Origin: a virus
Length of the DNA: 22,515 nt
Reading direction: 5' to 3' (one strand)
Virus record (IMG/VR): IMGVR_UViG_3300023278_003141
Coordinates: 1 to 22,515 of that record
Shown here: positions 8,201-13,943 of the stretch, in pieces
Position numbering within the stretch: the first letter of the stretch is position 1
How the letters are laid out: the number at the start of each line of letters is the position of its first letter
Made by a program: the position numbers and the translations under genes
Notes under the pieces: model-generated
What the model saw: the letters and a program-made list of their open reading frames with translations, nothing else
Database searches by the model: none
Told to the model about the DNA's origin: nothing

Positions 8201-9882
8201 TTGCAGTCTTCGAGGGGAAAGTTCCAGAAGTCTTTGATGAATCTTTGATAGATTACATAATTGACATGATAGAGGAAGGCTTGTTGGAACAAAAAACAGG
8301 TTTCTTCTTGAGAAACTTATTTACAGATCCTAACTCATTTTACTTTTCCTTTATGGAGCAAATAGTTCAAAGCTACGGCCGACGTGTTGATCTTGGGGAG
8401 ATAGTGCCAAGCGAGGCAGAACAGCAAGCCGTTAATAGAATAAATCAATTGCAAGACAAATGGACTAAATCTATTGGACCAATGTTGGCAAAGAACGCTT
8501 GGCCCGGTTCTATGGCCGCAGGAATAATGGCGGCAGTGGCCAGTCCGTTTGGAGATTTGGCATCGGCAGCTGGAGCTTTGCTTGGCGAGAGTGTTGCTAC
8601 CGCTGGGAAGCTAAAGGAGAAATGGTGGTATTCTTTTGTTGGCAACGATCAAGCCTTGGAAGACACAAGAATACTTATGCGTAGGTATGTAAAAGATGAA
8701 CTTAGGTATATTTTAGAAGGACTAAAAGAAGATTTACGTCCACCAATTTCAGACTTACATAATGTATTTTTAGTTAATAGCGATTTCATGATAGGCTCCC
8801 TCGATTCAGGCGGGCCATTGGATGTGGCTAGTGTGGTTGACGGCATTGTTGATACTGAAAAGTTTGATGCTGCTGTTGGAGACTTTGCTGGAAATGGTGT
8901 CGACGATGTTCCGTTTGTTTTAGAGAGGTATGTGAAAATAATAGATAAGCCTTTGGAGACTATCGCGCAAGATTTTGGTGGCACTGGATTTGGAGCACTA
9001 TCAGCAGATTCTATTTTATCACAGAATTTGTCCGATGCGCAAAAAAATATATTAGAAAGAAATGACATACCTGCGCTGCAAGACTTTATAAACTTTGATG
9101 ATTTTAAAAATTATATTTTAGACAGTCCGGAAATATTCACAGAAGGTTCCAGTCTTTCAAATTACTTTGAAAGTTTAGAATTTGGGATAAGAATTTCTAA
9201 AATTTCTCACGCAATGACGGAGGAAGAAAAGACAGAGAATCCTGATGCAATTGACGAGTATTCAATGCTGCAAGACAAAATTAAAGGTGGAACTGCTGAT
9301 GCGGTTCTTAAAAATAAAGCATTTAATCTTGGTAATCACATTTTAATTCCTATGTGTTGGACATCTAAAACTAGTGATAATTTGGAAAACAATTCTATAA
9401 CAGATATAGCTAATAATTTAGATGGGTATTTTAACGCGGAGCTAGATTGTTTGGTTGCGGATCTAATAGAAAGCCCTAGATACAAATTGTTGTTCGATTA
9501 TGCAATTTCAATGAAGAGAATGGTTTCCCTTCTTACTATTTATACTATGAAGTCATATATTCCTTCTGTTGGCTCGAAAGAGTATGATGATTGGAGTAAG
9601 GATGGCGGAAAATTTATCTGGTTTAACTCTGGATTTAAATATTGGGATCGTCAATCACACTTTGAAAGATCTAAAAGGCTATCTAGAAACATGTTTATGT
9701 CTTACTACAATTCGCAACAATTTGATTGGTCACCTGGAGATACGGGCAAAGATAAGTCAACTTTTGGTTTTGATATTAACATTGGTATCCCGTTCAACCT
9801 TTTCTGGTGGATATCCAGAATGCAAAGGTTCCAAGCCCTCGATTCAGAAGGGAATCCTTGTGCCCTGAAAGAAGAAGATTAA
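2230..9882 (+). CDS. Giant (2550 residue) cysteine-rich putative virion protein, family not recognised
   Basis: A single uninterrupted frame lies between the spike-like gene and gp25, so a virion or baseplate-associated role is inferred from position only. I recognise no enzymatic domain. By hand I count 34 cysteines, including CATC near residues 546-549 and CRGNICFASC near residues 1225-1234; neighbouring structural genes are nearly cysteine-free. Three stretches are hydrophobic or small-residue rich and could be buried helices or membrane-active: about residues 978-1020, 1255-1297 (LVVQALIKIVYTIIKMLLDA) and 2089-2135 (Ala/Gly-rich, SMAAGIMAAVASPFGDLASA). A very acidic linker (ELDEDEEYDPSAD) sits near residue 1840. 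The protein starts with an amphipathic helix (VEPFIKLVKNLLQEIEG) and ends in a charged KEED tail. Alternatives are a tape-measure or ejected protein, or a baseplate scaffold. As a tape measure it would imply an exceptionally long tail. The reading frame is certain; the function is open. Confidence 0.75.
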   Translation: MAFDNLRNVEPFIKLVKNLLQEIEGIALHDEHNVSVANEELPINDVTEDGTPYTALIPAATNLWTAEAQGGIPEVWASKNEYFFSLVSEHEIPYPYHTVAAENAGALATGFSLSGETICDAPEGTLPIGERARPWLDVGKIKNEMDASSPSGESGVALNKNDAAARIEFLSQILKMCILLHEGDFDQENAYMFPANQDFNNNDINTSPSKVSNKVSQYYSGDPAELQGIGVAATGFLSSHGNARFKFTSQHKDGHQKELNIDSFAGYPSLFGSAQLIYDQLTTVNDNLGKWSPKTVYNSLDEHAGPNVVDVGSHPSSLNPIDRGFSAIGTYGPDAALAHIREISIDHAEEYADIGVYSSVVLAALEAAPIFKGLDLEDFDTTGYEIGESKAIITPGLRWNEWECVASLEGFLFWSKELIELLTTYYSEFAPALKGLPVFYGGQSSIIYPKQDSPVDTQEQIELESILAGYDDISIFDIQTMSEEVFRDTLKVTEDVKRWWCDLLSMTGVVELDCTTLTAEDLAPESAFSADIAKCDPELEAAAEEECATCIPDPNAFVVDWTTLNDGAYFLNEKTCEYSVVVRTSEENPYNSIGDLYLADEVVIGAQRLLNAYMKADTLTYTDSNGNVFEESTSNVIFSDALIQSYLGFSIKSEEFPHIPSGGIYASTSPLIKGRVLVVIPAILFNKIPQNLDSVRSIEPPKTGAVVRLFTKDINFMVKQIAGAMRYYAINYASWVLLERQDSGEDYGELNLNVQAENLELFAKDIEIYLQSFGYTFRRAEYLEIGFNENLDQIEYMLVNEPGCPPLPLMVDRLSDAENILYSFSGRWFNRRSLAYIQRIPDIHNDVSAREPLSWNDFILKYTVDLKNTTELSEGLPDSALYCLAESLVGPFDDLLKEISLDVLDLPQAYADKINKMLCSGDKYDRPDIEMGDWAAMSERAALLASEEFFAGDAMVDDLPQIIAALASGGDVKALWKEVFNKYDWCGWLALIDMLLGCLLKGVPAADGIAIMVEAALRALPDDGLQRLFIGLTPEQQNQIAAQVSESLGIIAATPPWEKEYATGTSYSTGGTKESTPTITEISIENGKNLWNPNNQPTSDWNPQDTSDVYNYRSTLDSGDEHYLSSIEGQQEMTSLYPFLGPDPFAQSGMGTIATGLQDVGEVIVSAYKDAILGTIDTDALLGLLNTLPGAEILRTTISAVDCAIPPLYDPPLDSFFKDVEMDFCRGNICFASCLPKLQGFNIPSNLKDILMEALLEVIEKLVVQALIKIVYTIIKMLLDALCKALGAIGAAVEGAITGDFHEAFKDVFCSEDMSDKDIDEAAVGMIAALNGCDPEILRAVASEFVSDLTLILTDQELVDLLNGDAGPTTLGKIVEIAKLIYPDTFGTCDGFSNVEAASLTFSTIGKVVPSKYKNITQPTCGPLLPSLCEPSALQEWEDLQCSLLQENKSLSLEQCTEQLDNLRSRIKQDISQLARVAHEGFIDIPDIISDSAYGDPCDVSSILPSSDPSTNALIGEITSGMFKTLNLQHTHDMTSNQGIFSRGGIFNMILSNKRGRGFESHMKQVMDERKNLFPERVAGYLQDSYFKTGDMISDSFSTSEEESNRPSVWGVDYPRKFRVCDVDVSTEKLEEYSYSSLQKPLSALPGYFEYTGFGQSAEIEQENFLEVSKNPDLTLKYEDYFDDDKDRYKFDMEYHNFQIVDGKSVLNDYYKVRIHETAETTGDGDFGSWVGISGEQLMESEVASLISEAEQGTINLNIDEYLSDKKSPKNSIYAKYIMEVISELEGDKSSTNLNDFFDGFYGQYDEIFEKYLRLFSSRLADDSNPAFAHGFPTSYDLSELDEDEEYDPSADFPVPAKVYLDQTYKNIYTGESQPIPPESYGGTADNPAWFITPPVLGGVAGVLQAFVPSEVGCKPRRSPTCDFEQLSELFDEYYDKLKDDPRLQQNPSCASEPPWSKILDRSAQAGTETLIRAIIRIYSVEAIISGLPSFAVFEGKVPEVFDESLIDYIIDMIEEGLLEQKTGFFLRNLFTDPNSFYFSFMEQIVQSYGRRVDLGEIVPSEAEQQAVNRINQLQDKWTKSIGPMLAKNAWPGSMAAGIMAAVASPFGDLASAAGALLGESVATAGKLKEKWWYSFVGNDQALEDTRILMRRYVKDELRYILEGLKEDLRPPISDLHNVFLVNSDFMIGSLDSGGPLDVASVVDGIVDTEKFDAAVGDFAGNGVDDVPFVLERYVKIIDKPLETIAQDFGGTGFGALSADSILSQNLSDAQKNILERNDIPALQDFINFDDFKNYILDSPEIFTEGSSLSNYFESLEFGIRISKISHAMTEEEKTENPDAIDEYSMLQDKIKGGTADAVLKNKAFNLGNHILIPMCWTSKTSDNLENNSITDIANNLDGYFNAELDCLVADLIESPRYKLLFDYAISMKRMVSLLTIYTMKSYIPSVGSKEYDDWSKDGGKFIWFNSGFKYWDRQSHFERSKRLSRNMFMSYYNSQQFDWSPGDTGKDKSTFGFDINIGIPFNLFWWISRMQRFQALDSEGNPCALKEED

Positions 9883-9895
9883 GGAGGTATAAAAA
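9881..9895 (+). promoter_or_regulatory. Strong Shine-Dalgarno before gp25
   Basis: AAGGAGG at 9881-9887, overlapping the upstream stop, lies eight bases before ATG 9896. It is the closest match to the consensus ribosome-binding sequence of any start in the window, suggesting that gp25 is translated independently and efficiently rather than only by read-through from the 7.6-kb gene before it. Confidence 0.75.
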
Positions 9896-10432
9896 ATGAA
9901 AGGAATTAGCGCAGCGCTTCCATTAAGTACCGATGGTGTTGATGGGCCCTATACTTTAAATAAAAACATTTTAGAGGTCGCCAGACAAAACTTAAAAGTT
10001 TTATTTTTTACTAATCCTGGAGAAAGAGTATTTAATTCTAAATTTGGGGTGGGATTGAGAAGAAATTTATTTGAAAATAATACTTTATCACTACAAACAA
10101 GCATTATATCTCGCATAAGAAGTCAGGTTGGCTCATACCTACCATATATCGATATACTTGAAATTAATATTATTTCTCCACTAACAAACCCCAATATGGA
10201 TGAAAATTCTATATCATTAATTTTTACTTATTCAGTGAATACCACAAAAAATTCAGAAACTTTGTTTTTAGATTTGGGCGGTAAAGGTGGCCTATCAATA
10301 GCAGCTCCGCAACAATTACAAAATAAATTTGGTAATTTTATTTCTGGTGCTCCCAGCTCTGGTCGGACAGCCAATGGCGGTTTTGTACCTTGGGATCCAG
10401 GTAAATTTTCAGTAATAAATGTTCCTTATTAA
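9896..10432 (+). CDS. Baseplate wedge protein, GPW/gp25 family
   Basis: The gene encodes 178 residues. The family core is clear: an N-terminal region that sets up a helix (NILEVARQNLKVLFFTNPGE), then RVFNSKFGVGLRRNLFE at about residues 46-62, followed by a helix and LPYIDILEINI. The TNPGER-x-x-N-x-x-FG-x-GL-R-x-LFE pattern is diagnostic for the GPW/gp25 family, whose T4 member gp25 forms the inner wedge with gp6 and gp53 and helps start sheath polymerisation. T4 gp25 is 132 residues. Here an extra C-terminal tail of about 45 residues, rich in Gly, Ser, Ala and Gln, extends past the last core strand (TLFLDLGG). It is followed, after a 50-base gap, by gp6, the known partner. Family assignment is firm; the tail's role is unknown. 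Confidence 0.94.
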   Translation: MKGISAALPLSTDGVDGPYTLNKNILEVARQNLKVLFFTNPGERVFNSKFGVGLRRNLFENNTLSLQTSIISRIRSQVGSYLPYIDILEINIISPLTNPNMDENSISLIFTYSVNTTKNSETLFLDLGGKGGLSIAAPQQLQNKFGNFISGAPSSGRTANGGFVPWDPGKFSVINVPY

Positions 10433-10482
10433 AATTAAACAAAAAGAACTAATTATAAGTTATAAGGGACGGAAACAATTTA
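10433..10482 (+). promoter_or_regulatory. Only sizeable intergenic gap (gp25-gp6), AT-rich leader with ribosome site
   Basis: This 50-base gap is the longest non-coding stretch in the window. It is very AT-rich and holds AATTATAAGTTATAAGGG near 10451-10468. The TATAAG elements resemble T4-type late promoter -10 boxes (TATAAATA) only partly. AAGGGACGGA at 10464-10473 is the probable ribosome site for the ATG at 10483. No stable hairpin with a U-tract is visible, so I do not call a terminator. A weak internal promoter is possible but unproven. Confidence 0.35.
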
Positions 10483-12285
10483 ATGGCAAATAAAAAGACA
10501 TCATTCAATTATACAAGTCGAGATTTTGATACCATCAAGACAGATTTGGTAAAGTATGCACAAAGATACTATCCGGATATTTATAAAGATTTTGGTGATG
10601 CATCTTTTGGTTCTCTTATGCTTGATTCTGTCGCCTATGTCGGAGATGTCTTATCTTTCTATTTGGATTACCAAGCGAACGAAAGCTTTCTAGAAACAGC
10701 TACAGAGTACGATAATGTACTGAAAATAGGCAATAACGTAGGCTATAATAATCCTGCCGATGGTACAGTAGGTTCTGTCGGAGAACTTGATCTTTTCGCA
10801 ATCGTTCCAGCAAATGACACTGGTTTAGGTCCTGCCACCGAGTATATGCCTGTATTGGAAGCCGGCGCTGTTATTACTTCAAATGGGGGAACTTCTTTTA
10901 CTTTAGAAGAGGATGCTCGCTTTGATTATTCTAAAAATCAAGTTGTTGTTGCTAAAGTAAATGATTCTACTGGTGTGCCAACTCACTATGCAATAAAAAC
11001 TACAGGCACTGTAGTTTCTGGCATCATAAGAGAAGAAAGCATATCTGTTGGAAGTTTTGAAAAATTTAAAAAAGTAAAACTAGGAAGCAACGCCATTTCA
11101 GAAGTTATAAGTGTTTTTGATGATTCTGGAAATGAATATTTTCAAGTAGATTATCTGTCCCAGAATGTGCTATATAAAGATGTTGCTAACAGGGGTACCG
11201 ATAAAGACAATGCTCCCTCAATACTAAAACCATTTATAGCATCTAGAAGATTCGTTATAGAAAAATCATCGAACTCAACGCATTTAGTTTTTGGATATGG
11301 CTCCGAGTCAGAACTAACATCTTCTTCCGTTGCAGACCCTTCTTCAATCGCCTTACAGAGGCATGCAAAAAAATATGTATCGGATGAGGCCATAGACCCT
11401 TCGAAGTTCTTATCTACTGATAAGTTTGGCATCGGCCCATCAGATACAACTCTGACAGTAAAATATAGAATTAATAATTCCAATACTGTAAATGTATCAA
11501 CAAATTCTTTGGTAAATATTTCACAAAAAAATGTTTCTTTTGCTGACAGAACAGCATTAATAGATAGCAAGGCTTCCGAGGTTACTAATTCTATTGAAGT
11601 TAATAATCCTAATCCAATAGTTGGTTCGGTATCACTACCAGACACTACAGAACTAAAAAGAAGAATGATTGATTCTTTTGCGGCGCAAAACAGAGCAGTT
11701 ACTGGACAGGACATAGAGTCTGCTGCGTACTCTATGTCTAACAAGTTTGGCTCCATAAAAAGGTGCAAGGTTGTCAGGGATTCAAGTTCTTTGAGAAGAA
11801 ACCTAAATCTTTATGTATTATCAGAAGGTACTGACGGAAAACTTTCTACTGCATCTCAATCTTTAAAAGAAAATTTAAAAGTATGGCTAGGCAAGGGTCG
11901 CATGATTGGAGACACCATCGACATATTAGATGGTAAAATAGTTAATATTGGAATAGAGTTTACTATAGTAGCAGACTCATCGATGAACAATTATGAAGTT
12001 CTTAGTGACGCACTTTCAACCTTGAAAAATGAATTTTCTGTACCACTATATATGGGAGAACCTTTATATATAACTGACATATATAATATTCTTAATAAAA
12101 ATGTGTCCGGAGTAGTTGATACAAAATCAGTTAAAGTTTCTTTAAAATCAGGCAACAGTTATTCGGGCGTATCTTTTGATTTAGAGTCCGCAACATCTGC
12201 TGATGGCCGATTCATAGAAGTGCCACAAAATGTTGCTTTAGAAGTTAAGTTTACAAACTCGGATATCAAAGGGATGGTTGAGTAA
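10483..12285 (+). CDS. Baseplate wedge subunit, T4 gp6-like (Baseplate_J-type)
   Basis: The gene encodes 600 residues, near the 660 of T4 gp6. The N-terminus holds the typical entry motif, NYTSRDFDTIKTDLVKYAQR at residues 8-27, then the DFGDASFGSLMLDSVAYVGD block and DYQANESFLETATEYDNV. This pattern is shared by T4-like gp6 proteins. The second half has FAAQNRAVTGQDIESAAYSM at about residues 399-418, the conserved core where the J-like domain begins, followed by alternating helix/strand units up to the C-terminus. gp6 forms the ring of dimers that links baseplate wedges around the hub and partners with gp25 and gp53, so the gp25-gp6 neighbourhood strongly supports the call. The stop overlaps the next start as TAATG at 12283-12287, indicating translational coupling. 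Confidence 0.93.
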   Translation: MANKKTSFNYTSRDFDTIKTDLVKYAQRYYPDIYKDFGDASFGSLMLDSVAYVGDVLSFYLDYQANESFLETATEYDNVLKIGNNVGYNNPADGTVGSVGELDLFAIVPANDTGLGPATEYMPVLEAGAVITSNGGTSFTLEEDARFDYSKNQVVVAKVNDSTGVPTHYAIKTTGTVVSGIIREESISVGSFEKFKKVKLGSNAISEVISVFDDSGNEYFQVDYLSQNVLYKDVANRGTDKDNAPSILKPFIASRRFVIEKSSNSTHLVFGYGSESELTSSSVADPSSIALQRHAKKYVSDEAIDPSKFLSTDKFGIGPSDTTLTVKYRINNSNTVNVSTNSLVNISQKNVSFADRTALIDSKASEVTNSIEVNNPNPIVGSVSLPDTTELKRRMIDSFAAQNRAVTGQDIESAAYSMSNKFGSIKRCKVVRDSSSLRRNLNLYVLSEGTDGKLSTASQSLKENLKVWLGKGRMIGDTIDILDGKIVNIGIEFTIVADSSMNNYEVLSDALSTLKNEFSVPLYMGEPLYITDIYNILNKNVSGVVDTKSVKVSLKSGNSYSGVSFDLESATSADGRFIEVPQNVALEVKFTNSDIKGMVE

Positions 12286-13943
12286 TGGGCATTAAAAAAT
12301 TTACTGCAATAGCAGACGCTACAATCACAAATGCTTTCAAGCCTGATTTGGCAACCAGAGGCACCGGCGCTAACACGGGGCTTGCAGATTCTTTGGAAGT
12401 ATTTTCTATATATAATCAGGTAAGCGGAAACGTGTCTGGATCTTCACAAGAGTTATCTAGAGTGTTGCTTAAGTTTCCAGTTACGACGACGGACGACTCT
12501 ACTAATTCAATACAGGCGCAAAGAACTGCTGGCAAGATACCAAGTAGTGGAAGTGTTAATTTTTTCCTCCGTCTTTATAATGTTAAACACCACGCTACTC
12601 TTCCAAGAAATGCAAAATATAATATTTTCGCTGTGTCATCTTCTTGGGAAGAAGGCACAGGAATTGACCTAGATACTTATGAAGATATCACCAGAGATGC
12701 AGAGGGCACAAACTGGATTTTTAAATCAAGTGGTTCAACTTGGCTTAGTCCCGGTGGCGACTACCACACTGGTACGTCGGGCTCTAACTATTTGAGCGCC
12801 GATACAAATAATATTGGTGTAATGTACAGTCAAACTTTGGAACTAGGTCCAGAAAATATTGAGATTGACATTTCTGAACTGGTTGAGCAATGGGTAGCAG
12901 GAATTAAAAATAATTATGGAGTAGGGGTTTTCCTTACTGGTACCCAAGAAGCATACTATTCTTCTTCTACCGGCGCAGACCTTCCTTCGTGGAATGGCGG
13001 CGTTAAGCATCACCCTACTGGTGCACTAAAGTCTTTCTTTACTAAAAAGTTTTCATCACGAAGTTCTGAATACTTTTTTGGCCGGCCAGTAATTGAGGCT
13101 CGATGGGACTCAACTGAAAAAGATGATAGAAATAATTTTTATTTTAGCAGTTCATTGGCCACATCAGCAGAAAATTTAAACACTCTTTATTTGTACAATT
13201 ACTTCAGGGGCGCTCTCCGTAACATTCCTAGCATAGGAGAAGGAAATATATACGTTAGTGTATTTTCGGGATCTACGGAAAACACTGAACCAACAGGATC
13301 CGCCCTTGTTTTGGTAACAGATGGCACACATGTCACATCTGTTAACACTAGAGTGGTTACAGGCGGCTATGTATCTACGGGAGTATACACTGCTAGTTTT
13401 GCTTTGACAGCTGGAAGCACTCCAGTGTCTTCTGCTTTCGACGTATGGTTTAGTGGAAGCGGCGATATTGAGTCTCTTGGGTATACAGCGGAGGAAGGTG
13501 TGCAAATGCAAACTGGATCTTTTGCTCCAAAAAGTATAGAAAATACTAACATAGCTCCAGCAACAACATTTGCTAGCAATATAGTGAACTTGAGATCGAT
13601 TTATTCCAGAAGAGAGGCAGCTCGATTTAGAGTATATACTCGTCAAAAAAATTGGAATCCATCAATATATTCAAAAGCAACGGTTGCAACCGAGCCTTAT
13701 GTTATAGAAAGTGGGTCATATAGAGTGTATAGGGTCATTGATGACCTAGAGGTGATTCCACACGGAACAGGTAGCAATAGGCATACAGAAATGTCTTTTG
13801 ACGCATCCGGAAGTTATTTTGATTTTGATATAGACATGTTACAAGCCGGCTATTCTTATGCAATAAAATTAGCTTTCTACAACGGCTCAGTGGGGGGATG
13901 GGTTGAACAACCGGAGACATTTAAATTTAGGGTAGAAGAATAA
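12285..13943 (+). CDS. DNRLRE-like (CBM-like) beta-rich virion protein after gp6
   Basis: The gene encodes 552 residues, coupled to gp6 by TAATG. The N-terminal half matches the DNRLRE/CBM96-type layout: an opening ATITNAFKPDLATRGTG (cf. the 'd-t-y-i' strand followed by a nested small-residue loop), SRVLLKFPV at about residues 59-67, FFLRLYNVKHH near 89-99, and SSSWEEGTGIDLDTYEDITR near 117-136, ending with TNW. These domains usually bind polysaccharide or decorate surfaces. The C-terminal half is beta-rich with Ser/Gly/Thr repeats and finishes in strands GYSYAIKLAFYNG and FKFRVEE, like a fibronectin-type sandwich. I see no cysteine in it. In T4 this slot holds gp7; no gp7 similarity is visible. 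A peripheral baseplate or fibre-attachment role is inferred. The domain call rests on pattern memory. Confidence 0.65.
   Translation: MGIKKFTAIADATITNAFKPDLATRGTGANTGLADSLEVFSIYNQVSGNVSGSSQELSRVLLKFPVTTTDDSTNSIQAQRTAGKIPSSGSVNFFLRLYNVKHHATLPRNAKYNIFAVSSSWEEGTGIDLDTYEDITRDAEGTNWIFKSSGSTWLSPGGDYHTGTSGSNYLSADTNNIGVMYSQTLELGPENIEIDISELVEQWVAGIKNNYGVGVFLTGTQEAYYSSSTGADLPSWNGGVKHHPTGALKSFFTKKFSSRSSEYFFGRPVIEARWDSTEKDDRNNFYFSSSLATSAENLNTLYLYNYFRGALRNIPSIGEGNIYVSVFSGSTENTEPTGSALVLVTDGTHVTSVNTRVVTGGYVSTGVYTASFALTAGSTPVSSAFDVWFSGSGDIESLGYTAEEGVQMQTGSFAPKSIENTNIAPATTFASNIVNLRSIYSRREAARFRVYTRQKNWNPSIYSKATVATEPYVIESGSYRVYRVIDDLEVIPHGTGSNRHTEMSFDASGSYFDFDIDMLQAGYSYAIKLAFYNGSVGGWVEQPETFKFRVEE

Noticed and set aside
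9569-9868. A 99-codon + strand frame near the end of the cysteine-rich giant
   Set aside because: It overlaps a continuous longer frame entirely and has no ribosome site or domain; likewise 8499-8684 and 17937-18152.
10433-10482. Terminator in the gp25-gp6 gap
   Set aside because: Only a four-base AACT/AGTT pairing with an AT loop is visible and there is no U-tract.
11151-11768. A 205-codon open frame on the minus strand within gp6
   Set aside because: It lies opposite a clearly conserved gp6 coding region and its product shows no recognisable domain; a shadow frame. The same applies to other minus-strand frames, such as 6294-6683, 8649-9068 and 13176-13646.
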